Source of the DNA: a virus
DNA length: 47,792 bases
Reading direction: 5' to 3' (one strand)
Virus record (IMG/VR): IMGVR_UViG_3300007346_000047
Coordinates: 1-47,792 of that record
A program made the position numbers and the translations under genes. Below are positions 28,679 to 37,054 of the stretch, piece by piece (within the stretch, counting starts at the first letter, position 1; the number at the start of each line of letters is the position of its first letter). The notes beneath the pieces are model-generated. The model made no database searches. It was given only the letters and a program-made list of their open reading frames with translations, and was not told the DNA's origin.

Positions 28679-30574
28679 TTATTCTGCGGCCCCCCAGGAA
28701 TCTCCGATTTCGACGTCACATTTCGACGGAACCTCTAACGGCACGGCGTTTTCCATGATCTTCGCGACATCGAAAGCTTCTTCTTTTGACCCCACAGACA
28801 TGGCTATCTCGTCGTGAATTTGGATCATCGGTAGCCTACCGCTCTGGTAGATATCGACCATAGCCTTTTTTGTCATGTCGGCTGCGGACGCTTGGATCAA
28901 ACGGTTCAGAGCTTTGTATGTAAAGGCCCTTTTTAAGCGCGCCGTGGGCCCATGTTCGAGGACCGCGTCCTTGTAGGACATGGCCTTGTGCATGGCGAAC
29001 GAGTCCGGCTCCCAGAGGTCGAAGCGACACTTCCTGCCGAGTATGGACCGGAGCGAACCGGACGACGCCTTTTCGTTAAGACGGTTCATGACGCCGTTCA
29101 TCAATCCTTTAACGAACGGCACGCGATCATGATACTGCTTAGTCAGGCTCTTGGCCTCGTCCACGGATACATCCAATTGTTCCGACAGTTTGTTTACACC
29201 CATGCCATACATCATGCCCAAGTTAATGGTTTTAGCCTGCTTTCGGGAGATGTTGGCCATTTCCGCGACCATGGTATGAAAATCAGTGTCTGGATTTGTT
29301 GAGTAAGCTTCCACAAACTCCTCTGCGCCGCGCAGCGGCACGCCGCGGGCTTTACCGTAAAGGTGCGCGTAGTGGACCAAGATGCGTGGTTCCTGCTGCG
29401 AGAAATCAATGGCCGCCCACTGGTCGCCCTCTTCCGGTAAGAAAAGACTTCGGATCATCGGTCCGAGTTCTGGATCGCGGGCCGGGATTTGTTGCAAGTT
29501 GGGGTTGGACATTGAAATGCGCCCCGACACGGTTCCGCCGTCGTCAGAACGAATTTGGTTGATGTGGCTATGAATGCGGCCGTCGGCCCGGCAGTGCTTC
29601 ATTATTGTGTTGATGAACGTGCCGGACGTTTTGTTCAGGTTCCGCGCTTCGACAATAAGCTTCGCGATTGGATGCTCATGCTCTTGCAAAAACTGTTTGG
29701 TGAAACTTGGCGCGCCCTTTTCGGTCTTGGGATATCCAATATCCATACCATCAAACGCTTTGGCGAGGGATTGAGCGGCCCAGATTTCAACGGTGGTTCC
29801 GGTGATCCGTTTAATCTCCTGAAGAACGCTTTTTTCTCGTTTGAGAAGGCTGTTTCGCGTGATTTCGACCTTGTTCTGGTCAACGCGCACGCCACGCATG
29901 GTCATGTCTACGAGGCATGGCAGGAGGTTCAGTTCCAAATCGGCGATGGTTGTTAAGTTTTCTTTACGGATTTGTCCGGTGAAGTAGTTCCACAATTCAA
30001 GAGTAAGCTCGGCGTCGGCTTCCGCATACGGTCCGACGTACATGGCGGGCATCTTCCACATTTCGGCTTTTGGGTCGATGCCGAACTCGCGCGCTGCCTC
30101 TACCAGCCCCTTTTCCGATTTGGTTTTGTTCAGCAGGTCGTAGGATAGTGCGTTTAGGCTGTAGCTGAAGCGGTTTTCGTCCAGTAACGATGCGATGACC
30201 ATCGTGTCGATGATCCGACCATTAACTTCAAACCCGGTAGCCTTAATCCATCCGAGGTCGTACTGGGCGTTGTGCATCACCTTGTCTGCCGGGCACTCAA
30301 ACACCTTTTTGAGCCATCGGGACACGATGCGCTCGTCGAGATTTCCACCACCGAAATGCTTTACAGGCAGATAACCAGACCACCCGTCCACGGCGAGGGC
30401 GTATCCTACGATGAACCCGTCTTTGGTCGGCCACCCTGGACCGTTTGATTTCAGGTTTGGGTCCGACGTTTCAACGTCGATTGCAATTGTTTTTGCTGAC
30501 GTGATGTCGGGCAGCTCCAGCGGGGGGACCCATTCGCTTTTTGGCGGAAACATCGCCATTTGCAATTTAGTCAA
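28679..30574 (-). CDS. polA: Family A DNA polymerase with 3'-5' exonuclease (631 aa)
   Basis: Replicates phage DNA. Exonuclease motifs are intact: IDVET (D33, E35), HNAQYD (N102, D106) and YAEAD (Y183, D187). Polymerase motif A is AIDFSQQEPRIL; motif B runs RKQAKTINLGMMYG (K448, Y455); motif C is IHDE (587-589). The position matching E. coli Pol I Phe762 is Leu452. The 5'-3' exonuclease domain is absent, as usual for phage enzymes. It overlaps the DUF6378 gene by 8 bp and lies in a row with primase and helicase. Confidence 0.95.
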   Translation of the reverse strand: MTKLQMAMFPPKSEWVPPLELPDITSAKTIAIDVETSDPNLKSNGPGWPTKDGFIVGYALAVDGWSGYLPVKHFGGGNLDERIVSRWLKKVFECPADKVMHNAQYDLGWIKATGFEVNGRIIDTMVIASLLDENRFSYSLNALSYDLLNKTKSEKGLVEAAREFGIDPKAEMWKMPAMYVGPYAEADAELTLELWNYFTGQIRKENLTTIADLELNLLPCLVDMTMRGVRVDQNKVEITRNSLLKREKSVLQEIKRITGTTVEIWAAQSLAKAFDGMDIGYPKTEKGAPSFTKQFLQEHEHPIAKLIVEARNLNKTSGTFINTIMKHCRADGRIHSHINQIRSDDGGTVSGRISMSNPNLQQIPARDPELGPMIRSLFLPEEGDQWAAIDFSQQEPRILVHYAHLYGKARGVPLRGAEEFVEAYSTNPDTDFHTMVAEMANISRKQAKTINLGMMYGMGVNKLSEQLDVSVDEAKSLTKQYHDRVPFVKGLMNGVMNRLNEKASSGSLRSILGRKCRFDLWEPDSFAMHKAMSYKDAVLEHGPTARLKRAFTYKALNRLIQASAADMTKKAMVDIYQSGRLPMIQIHDEIAMSVGSKEEAFDVAKIMENAVPLEVPSKCDVEIGDSWGAAE

Positions 30575-30863
30575 CCTGTTTTTCCTTCAAAGCGAACTCA
30601 GCACCGAGGGCCGTGTACCCCGCCTTATCGACCCAGCTATCTTCATGATCCAGCGTGGATAACAGCCTGCATGTCTTGAGCCAGTCCATCATGAGCGCGA
30701 CGTGTGAGGGTGTCAGATATCCAGAATTTGACAACGCTCCGCGCATAATCACGTTCCAACCCTCTGCAATCCGAGCATGGTTTTCATAAGCGTCGCCATA
30801 ATCTGTAGCCCGTTGACCGTTAATTAGCTTTTCAGCTTTCGATAGGACTTGTTCACGGTTCAT
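30567..30863 (-). CDS. DUF6378 phage protein (98 aa)
   Basis: MNREQVLSKAEKLINGQRAT, DYGDAYENHARIAEGWNVIM and PSHVALMMDWLKTCRLL followed by DSWVDKAGYTALGAE match DUF6378, a small phage protein common in replication/nucleotide modules. Its DYGD/DSWVD acidic pairs recall MazG-like pyrophosphatases, but a catalytic role is not shown. Overlaps the helicase (4 bp) and polymerase (8 bp). Confidence 0.8.
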   Translation of the reverse strand: MNREQVLSKAEKLINGQRATDYGDAYENHARIAEGWNVIMRGALSNSGYLTPSHVALMMDWLKTCRLLSTLDHEDSWVDKAGYTALGAEFALKEKQVD

Positions 30864-32380
30864 ATGTAGTAGCTCCTTGCTGCATCTTCGGGTTCTACGA
30901 GGACAAGGGTGTCCTTGGTTCGAGTAATTCCGACATAAAACACCCGGTGCATGTCGTCCGGATTGCGCTGCATGTCATCATCTGCGGCTTTAGTCAGGCT
31001 AGTGTAGAGAACAACGTTGTCGGCTTCGCCGCCTTTTGAACCGTGGATCGTGGACAGCGAAATCCGGGGTTCGGCGTTGAACTTTTCGCCGCGGCGCAAA
31101 AGAGCCGTAACATACGCCCTGTCGGTCTCCGGAATTTTATCCAAAGCTTCTGACCAAATCATGGATTGATCTGCCAACAGGCCGTGGTTTTCCATCAGCG
31201 CGGACATACTAACCACGTCGTCGTCCTCTAGGCCTGTCAGCTTCTTAAATCCGCGCTTTATGCGCGTCCCGGCAGACATAAAAGCATAAACCTGCCGCGC
31301 TAGCACAACAGGGATTGAATGGCCCCGGCGTAAAGTCTCCCACCCGTTCACGGCATCGGATAATTTCTTGCCAATGGACCGTGAGCCGCGGTAATTAAAC
31401 AAATATCCGCCGGATTTAAGCCACGCGGCGGCGTCTTGCAGCATGTATCCCGCTTGAGACAAGATGAGCCATTCGCCACTGCTCATGTCTAAATATTCAA
31501 TGCCCGCCACAGTTTGGACGTGCCCCTCCTCGGGTTTTGGTTCGTACCTCTTCGGGAACCGGCGGTTAATGCGACTGGCGACGGTTTGCGCGACGGCATG
31601 AACTCGACGCGGCACTCGGTACGATTGAGAAAGCGTTTCTGAGCCGCCGGGGAGGTTGATGAAGTGGTCAACGTCGGCACCGGCCCATCGGTAAATCGCT
31701 TGGTCGTCGTCTCCTGCGCAATAAGTTCGCGTCGAGTTCTCGTCTAAAATATGCGCGAGGTCCCATTGCAGCGGGCTCAGGTCTTGAGCTTCGTCTATGA
31801 AGCACAGATCGAAATGCGGGCAGGTCATATGCGCGGACCGTATAAATTCATCCAACATGTCTGTGAAATCATAAAGGCCCATGTTGCCCTTGTATGCCTC
31901 CAGGCTTGTAGCAACGTAATTCACGACGTTCCACGACTCGTACAAATTGCTTTCGTTATATTGGTCTCTCAAATCCACCTTCCGCAGGCGGGCGAGGTTG
32001 ATAACGTTCAGGATGGGGTTTTTGTTCGACGTAATGGCAGTTATGTCTTCCTCGAACGCGCCTACTTGGGTGGAGCTGTAAACCTCTACGCCTATCGTTT
32101 CCGACAGCTCTCGGTAGTGCTCCTCCTGCATAACCTGCTCACTGCGGATATTGCTCAGAGACATGGCTAAAGAGTGCAGCGTTCGGAAGTAACTCAAGTC
32201 TTTCTTAGGGTCGAGGTTAAAACGCGCTGCGGCACGGTCCCTGGCCTCATTAGCAGCCTTGCGGGTGAAGGCTAAGAACGCAATCTTATGCGGGTGTACG
32301 CCGCTCTCCAGGGCTTCATCGACCATGTTCAGAAGCGTAGTGGTTTTTCCGGTGCCGGGCGGTCCAAAAATGCGAAACAT
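30860..32380 (-). CDS. UvrD/PcrA-like superfamily 1 DNA helicase (506 aa)
   Basis: Motif I GPPGTGKTTT (residues 6-15), motif II CFIDEAQDLSPLQ, motif III GDDDQAIYRWAGAD, motif IV-like LSQSYRVPRRV, motif V STIHGSKGGEADNV and motif VI FYVGITRTKDTLVL are all present. UvrD-like helicases unwind 3'-5' on ssDNA in repair and replication. At 506 aa it lacks most of the insertion domains of full UvrD. It overlaps the sigma-4-like gene stop by one base. Possibly the replicative unwinding motor, since no DnaB-like helicase is seen. Confidence 0.9.
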   Translation of the reverse strand: MFRIFGPPGTGKTTTLLNMVDEALESGVHPHKIAFLAFTRKAANEARDRAAARFNLDPKKDLSYFRTLHSLAMSLSNIRSEQVMQEEHYRELSETIGVEVYSSTQVGAFEEDITAITSNKNPILNVINLARLRKVDLRDQYNESNLYESWNVVNYVATSLEAYKGNMGLYDFTDMLDEFIRSAHMTCPHFDLCFIDEAQDLSPLQWDLAHILDENSTRTYCAGDDDQAIYRWAGADVDHFINLPGGSETLSQSYRVPRRVHAVAQTVASRINRRFPKRYEPKPEEGHVQTVAGIEYLDMSSGEWLILSQAGYMLQDAAAWLKSGGYLFNYRGSRSIGKKLSDAVNGWETLRRGHSIPVVLARQVYAFMSAGTRIKRGFKKLTGLEDDDVVSMSALMENHGLLADQSMIWSEALDKIPETDRAYVTALLRRGEKFNAEPRISLSTIHGSKGGEADNVVLYTSLTKAADDDMQRNPDDMHRVFYVGITRTKDTLVLVEPEDAARSYYI

Positions 32381-32568
32381 TACTGTTTCCTGCCAAAATA
32401 GTCCGGTCGATTTTCTAAGATCGCATTACCTTCCAGAACAATTTGACGAATCCGCTCTCGACTAAGATCAAACCGCTGGGCAATGCTGGGCAGCGTTCTT
32501 TTCTCCAGAACGCGCATCCGCCAAATATTCCAATTCCTCTCCCGGTGTCTCTTTCGAAAGTCCTCCAT
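32380..32568 (-). CDS. Mini sigma-region-4-like HTH protein (62 aa)
   Basis: RTLPSIAQRFDLSRERIRQI is the sigma70 region 4.2 helix-turn-helix pattern (compare xxIGQRFGxxRERIRQIE), which normally recognises the -35 box and contacts RNA polymerase beta-flap. The N-terminus is Arg-rich (DFRKRHRERNWNIWRMRVLE). No region 2 exists, so it cannot act as a complete sigma factor. Start overlaps the primase stop and its stop overlaps the helicase start. It may act as an anti-sigma-like or transcription-redirecting factor (inferred). Confidence 0.65.
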   Translation of the reverse strand: MEDFRKRHRERNWNIWRMRVLEKRTLPSIAQRFDLSRERIRQIVLEGNAILENRPDYFGRKQ

Positions 32569-34106
32569 CAGAACGGAACCTCCGCCTGACGTTTTAGCCG
32601 GGACGTATCGAAAACCATATCGGCGTTTTCAAAGGCAGGTATTTGCCACACACGCACGGAGCGTCCTTTGATTTTAAGAACGACGCTGTCGCCGTTAATG
32701 TCGCGCAGCCGTTGCGCAATCTTATGGCTTTTGTACTCGAAGAACTTATTTTTGCGCAGGTGCGCCTCAAAATCCTTCAACCGGAAAAAAGTCTGGTTCT
32801 TTTCTTCGTCGGTCCACGGACGTCGCAGCAAGATTTCTTCTTTGTCTTGAGCCTGCTGTAGGTGTCGGCAGAACTCTTCCAGATAGTCGTAGAACTGCCC
32901 GCTAATGCTGGCATCCTGCGCCACCTCTACAATGGCGCTTTCGTTGTCCCGCATCTCTGTCAAAAGCGCACCAATGCGTGCTTCCCACTGGGCCTTGGCC
33001 AACGACATGGGCATAAAATTCAACTGCTCCATGCAGGCTTTCTGAAACACCGGCTGGTTCATCAAAGCGTCAGTATCTAGCTCCAAAGGCTCCCCGTTCA
33101 CGTCCATGAACCACACCGGAGGGTTGGAATTATACTTACGCAAGTTGGCTACTGTAGCGCCCGCTACCGCCGCCCCTATCCCAAACTTTTTTGTTCGGCA
33201 CAGGTCTTTGTTGCAATGCGCGTTGATGGGACTGTCAGAGCACTTGTAGACATAGTCTTTGCGCTGTAGCTGCTTCGCGACAATGTTAACCTCGTTCAGC
33301 GGCAGCGGCGGCTCAAGGTAGTCCATGTTGAACCGCAGTATCTCGGACTCCCAGCTATCTGGGTAAGCTTTGCGCAGGTAAACCCCCAGGTTAAAGAGGC
33401 CGTTGTTACGACCGCCCTCCGAAATCTTTGAGTTACACAAAATCTGCAAGCACGGCGGCCCGTCTTTTAAATGGTCTGTTTTTCCAGACGTCTCGACTTG
33501 CAGCTTTAAAATCTGCTCGGGAGTTTGAACATGAGCCTCATACAGCTCAAAAAACTCGTCTAGCGTCGCGGACGTGCCGTCGTCTAAAAACCCGTACCGA
33601 AGACCCGCCTCGTGATCGAAGTAAGGAAGGTTCAGGAAATTCCCTACATCCCCTCGGTCCAAGTGCAAACGTATTTGCTTGGGGAAAATCTCGCTTTCAC
33701 CGTAGCCCAGGGCCGCGGACATATGTTGCAGGGCTTTCTGCATGTCAGCCGCGGCAATCCAATCCCTAGAAAACAAAAAACAATGCGCGCCACCAGACTT
33801 TGATCGGCAAACCACCAGCGGCAACTTCATCCGCCGTATTTTTTCAATCAGCATTTTGTGGTCTAGGGGATACTGGTCGATATCAATGCACCCCCACTTG
33901 CTTTTGTTGTCGGCGTTAATCGGAATAATTCCAATGCCCGCCCCGTCACCGTTTAGGTGGCCCTCCCAAAGCTTCGTGGTCCGCGGTTCGCGCAGGATTC
34001 CGGCCTTGCCTTTAGCCTTCCCGTTTGATCCGGTGCTTTCAATTTTGAAGTAGCCGTAGGCTTCCTTCAGGCCATCGAATATGGCCATGAACTGCTTGAC
34101 TTGCAT
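32568..34106 (-). CDS. AEP/TOTE-like DNA primase (512 aa)
   Basis: Archaeo-eukaryotic-type primase motifs: WGCIDIDQY (D75, D77), SKSGGAHCFLF (H108), and EIFPKQ...GNFLNLPYFD (about residues 139-165). A PriCT-like helical region follows (GRNNGLFNLGVYLRKAYPDS), then a Cys/His cluster (YKCSDSPINAHCNKDLC) that could bind zinc. The C-terminal 200 residues are helical with a basic strand. It would make primers for the family A polymerase. No helicase domain is fused, unlike T7 gp4. Same pattern as primases of TOTE-type systems and marine phages. Confidence 0.75.
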   Translation of the reverse strand: MQVKQFMAIFDGLKEAYGYFKIESTGSNGKAKGKAGILREPRTTKLWEGHLNGDGAGIGIIPINADNKSKWGCIDIDQYPLDHKMLIEKIRRMKLPLVVCRSKSGGAHCFLFSRDWIAAADMQKALQHMSAALGYGESEIFPKQIRLHLDRGDVGNFLNLPYFDHEAGLRYGFLDDGTSATLDEFFELYEAHVQTPEQILKLQVETSGKTDHLKDGPPCLQILCNSKISEGGRNNGLFNLGVYLRKAYPDSWESEILRFNMDYLEPPLPLNEVNIVAKQLQRKDYVYKCSDSPINAHCNKDLCRTKKFGIGAAVAGATVANLRKYNSNPPVWFMDVNGEPLELDTDALMNQPVFQKACMEQLNFMPMSLAKAQWEARIGALLTEMRDNESAIVEVAQDASISGQFYDYLEEFCRHLQQAQDKEEILLRRPWTDEEKNQTFFRLKDFEAHLRKNKFFEYKSHKIAQRLRDINGDSVVLKIKGRSVRVWQIPAFENADMVFDTSRLKRQAEVPF

Positions 34107-34153
34107 GTGCGCCTCAGAAAAATGTGGCGGGACCGAAGCCCCGCCACTTAGGA

Positions 34154-34934
34154 TCAGAACGGAATGTCGTCGTCTTGCGCTGCGGGCGACGCGCTTTCGT
34201 CCGAGTGCTTAACCTGAACGTCTCCCAGGCTGATGCTCGCCGCAAAGCTTTTAGCCCGCTGGTAAATATCAACGCTCTGCACGGGTCCTTCGACGCTCAT
34301 CTCCCAGCCATGCCAGGAGCCTTTGGAGTTCTCCTCCAAAATGGTTTTGAGGCGGTAGACGTGACTGAAACGAGGCGGAGTGAAAGGTCCATTCTTACCG
34401 TTCATCGTCCGGCTGGCCATCATGCTGTTCCACTTACGGCTCTTTTTGAGCTGAGTAGATTTCATAGCAATCAACGCCGTTTCAGCACTACCGTCTTCGT
34501 TTAGTACGATGACAAAATGTTGGTGCGTCTCCTCGATGTATTCACCAGAACCGTCGGCGACGTAATCCTTATTGTCGTCCGAAGACCGCTCAGTGCGCGG
34601 ACGGGTGTCCCCTGGCTCGTAGATAGCGCTGGGTGCGCCCGTTCCAGAGCCCCGTGGTGCCCACTGAATGAAACGGCGTTGATACGCGGCAGGAATGACG
34701 GAGATACCGTCCTTGCCTTTGTAAATGGCCCCTGACGGTGTTGTAGATGTCGCCCTTGCGAGCGTCGTCACGTTCGTCCAGAACAGGGTCGTTACCGCTG
34801 AGAACCTTTAGAAACGGCAGGGCAAGATCATCTTGTCCCATGTTTTCCATGCCCGCACCGGCATCCGCTTCAAAAAGGCTTTCGTCTACGACGGAAACAG
34901 CGTTATCTTCGTTTTTAGCCACAGCTCTTGCCAT
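34154..34934 (-). CDS. ssb: Single-stranded DNA-binding protein, apparently frameshifted
   Basis: Frame 1 from 34934 (MARAVAKNEDNAVSVVDESL, LPFLKVLSGNDPVLDERDDA, GDIYNTV) passes near 34730-34740 into another frame (SGAIYKGKDGISVIPAAYQR) that runs to 34154. Together they look like one protein of about 255 aa. The C-terminal tip is acidic and ends DDDIPF, identical to the bacterial SSB tip that docks host replication and repair proteins. A +1 slip at GTC-AGG or a 2-base deletion would explain the break; sequencing error is possible. It lies between the primase gene and the 188-aa gene. Confidence 0.65.
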
Positions 34935-34935
34935 G

Positions 34936-35502
34936 TTATTTGCTCCTCTTAATGACAGCGCGATGGCCTATCCAAGCGCCAAACAATTCCATTGGAAACT
35001 CATCACCAGCCTCGACGCGCTCTTTCACAAAGGCGCGCAAAGTCTGAGGATGAATTTCGGTTTTCTGCTCGGGTGCATAACCCTGTTGAGCGGCGAGGTC
35101 CGTAAACGATGCGGCGAGTTCGTCTTCTCCTCGACCGAAACGCACGTTCACCTGATTTTTAATGATGTCATCATAGTGGTGGTCTCGGAGCCACGCGTAT
35201 GCGGTCTCCCTGTTCGCCACTAAAATAGAAGCACCATAAGTTTGCTTGACCTCAACGGTGGAACCGTCGTCAAGTTCAAACTTGTTGATGCCGACCTCTT
35301 GCAATAAAGCAGGCAGCTCCTCGTCGGTAAGCTTCATCAAAGCCTTTTTTTCCGATTTGAGCGTTTGCTCCAAGTCGGAGATCAGCTCTTCTTTTTCGCG
35401 GATGGATCGTGCGATCCCCGCGACGCTGGACAAATCCGCCTGATCGACATTTTCGACAGATTGCGAATTTTCCTCTTCCATTAGACTAGTTAAATCAGTC
35501 AT
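34936..35502 (-). CDS. Conserved protein next to ssb (188 aa)
   Basis: The frame is open to 35547 with a TTG start, but the ATG at 35502 (MTDLTSLMEEENSQ) has AAGGAA upstream and fits the promoter better. A helical N-terminal coil (SIREKEELISDLEQTLKSEK) is followed by GINKFELDDGSTVEVKQTYG, AYAWLRDHHYDDIIKNQVNV and LRAFVKERVEAGDEFPMELF. The same arrangement occurs beside ssb genes in marine phages. Probably an accessory to ssDNA binding or recombination; not proven. Confidence 0.65.
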   Translation of the reverse strand: MTDLTSLMEEENSQSVENVDQADLSSVAGIARSIREKEELISDLEQTLKSEKKALMKLTDEELPALLQEVGINKFELDDGSTVEVKQTYGASILVANRETAYAWLRDHHYDDIIKNQVNVRFGRGEDELAASFTDLAAQQGYAPEQKTEIHPQTLRAFVKERVEAGDEFPMELFGAWIGHRAVIKRSK

Positions 35503-35540
35503 CCGTAGTTCCTTTTCGCTGTTGTAGGCCGTGTCCGACC

Positions 35541-35581
35541 TTGACAAAGACTGATATTATCTTATACCGGTATCGTGTCAA
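35541..35581. promoter_or_regulatory. Symmetrical divergent promoter pair
   Basis: Plus strand: TTGACA (35541-35546), 16 bp, TATACC (35563-35568) reading to the SNF2 gene. Minus strand: TTGACA (35576-35581), 16 bp, TAATAT (35554-35559) reading to the replication operon. The two face each other through an ATACCGGTAT palindrome (35564-35573), so their polymerases cannot bind together. Confidence 0.75.
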
Positions 35582-35596
35582 CCTGTTTTTAGGAGA

Positions 35597-37054
35597 TTGT
35601 TTGAAATGATTGGTTACGAGTTTAAAACGAAACCCTACAAACATCAGGAAAAAGCGTTAAGCGCTTGTTGGGACTCAACTTTTTTTGCTCTGTTCATGGA
35701 GATGGGGACCGGTAAGACAAAAGTCGCCATCGACAATATGGCTGTTCTTTACGAAAAAGGTGAAATAACTTCCGCACTCGTCATAGCTCCAAAAGGCGTT
35801 TACGACAATTGGGTTCGCAATGAAATCCCCACGCACCTGCCGGAAAGAATAAACCGTCAGGTCATGCGTTGGGTTCCGAAAAAAACTAAAACATATGAAT
35901 CGGAGTTGGTGGATTTTGTGCTTTCAAAAGAAAGCATGTTGAAGATATTTGTTATGAACGTTGAAGCGTTATCCACGAAGCGTGGAGTGGAAGCTGCGGA
36001 AGCGTTTTTGCACCAAAACCCAGAGAATTTTGTCCTCGTAGACGAATCCACCACTATAAAAAATAGAAAAGCCGCTCGTACAAAAAACATCATGTCACTT
36101 AGGGTGCTATCTAAATATCGACGCATCCTGACAGGGTCTCCCATTACGAAAAGCCCTATGGATTTGTTTAGCCAGAGCCTGTTCTTAGACAAGCGCGCCT
36201 TAAATTATAACAGCTATTTCGCGTTCCAAGCCCGATATGCCGTGGTCCGTCAACGATCCGTGGGGCACCGCAGTTTTCAAGAAATTGTTGGATATCGCAG
36301 GCTGGACGAACTGTCCGAAAAGTTGGACCAGTTTAGCTACCGCGTGCTCAAACAAGATTGTCTGGACCTACCGGAAAAAGTATTTGTCCGGCGCGAAGTT
36401 GAATTAACCAAAGAGCAGAGGTCCGCTTACGACCAGATGGTGGTATGGGCCTTGGCCGCTTTGGGCAACGGCGAAGTTGCGACCACGTCGAACGTACTGA
36501 CGCAAATTATGCGCCTGCAACAAATCTGCTGCGGTCACATAACGACCGACGAAGGTGTTTTAAAAGAACTTCCCAACAACCGCTTGTCTACTTTGATGGA
36601 TTTGGCCGAGGAAGTGCAGGGCAAAGCTATAATTTGGGCGACATACACTCATGATATCAAGAGCATATCTAATGCACTCAGCGACCGTTTTGGACCGGAT
36701 TCGGTGGCTACATACTACGGAGAAACGCCGCAGGACGAACGGCAGCAGATCGTTAATTGGTTTCAGGACGAAATCAGCCCGCTTCGGTTTTTCGTCGGAC
36801 AACCTAGAACCGGCGGATATGGCATTACGCTGACCGCGGCAAACACCGTCGTTTATTATAGCAACAGCTATGACCTAGAAATCCGCCTTCAATCGGAAGA
36901 CAGAGCGCACCGCATTGGTCAAACCAACAAGGTCACATACGTGGACCTTGTATCTCCAAAAACCGTGGATGAAAAGATTTTGGAAGCTCTACGAGATAAA
37001 ATTATTCTCGCGGGCGAAGTCCTTAAAGAAGAAGCCCGAAAGTGGCTGACCTAA
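35597..37054 (+). CDS. SNF2-family DNA helicase/translocase (485 aa)
   Basis: The only plus-strand gene. Motif I MGTGKTKVA (residues 36-44), motif II VLVDESTTIKN, motif III LTGSPITKSP, motif V-like TGGYGITLTAANTV and motif VI QSEDRAHRIGQTN are typical of SNF2 (DEAD/H SF2) proteins. Phage members of this type translocate on DNA in replication, repair or recombination. An AGGAG ribosome site precedes the ATG. It is driven by the rightward arm of the divergent promoter. Its 3' end overlaps the opposing gene by 4 bp. Confidence 0.9.
   Translation: MFEMIGYEFKTKPYKHQEKALSACWDSTFFALFMEMGTGKTKVAIDNMAVLYEKGEITSALVIAPKGVYDNWVRNEIPTHLPERINRQVMRWVPKKTKTYESELVDFVLSKESMLKIFVMNVEALSTKRGVEAAEAFLHQNPENFVLVDESTTIKNRKAARTKNIMSLRVLSKYRRILTGSPITKSPMDLFSQSLFLDKRALNYNSYFAFQARYAVVRQRSVGHRSFQEIVGYRRLDELSEKLDQFSYRVLKQDCLDLPEKVFVRREVELTKEQRSAYDQMVVWALAALGNGEVATTSNVLTQIMRLQQICCGHITTDEGVLKELPNNRLSTLMDLAEEVQGKAIIWATYTHDIKSISNALSDRFGPDSVATYYGETPQDERQQIVNWFQDEISPLRFFVGQPRTGGYGITLTAANTVVYYSNSYDLEIRLQSEDRAHRIGQTNKVTYVDLVSPKTVDEKILEALRDKIILAGEVLKEEARKWLT

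Noticed and set aside
34590-34771. Two independent genes in the SSB interval
   Set aside because: The second frame's own ATG lies in the first gene without a ribosome site, and both parts look like pieces of one protein.
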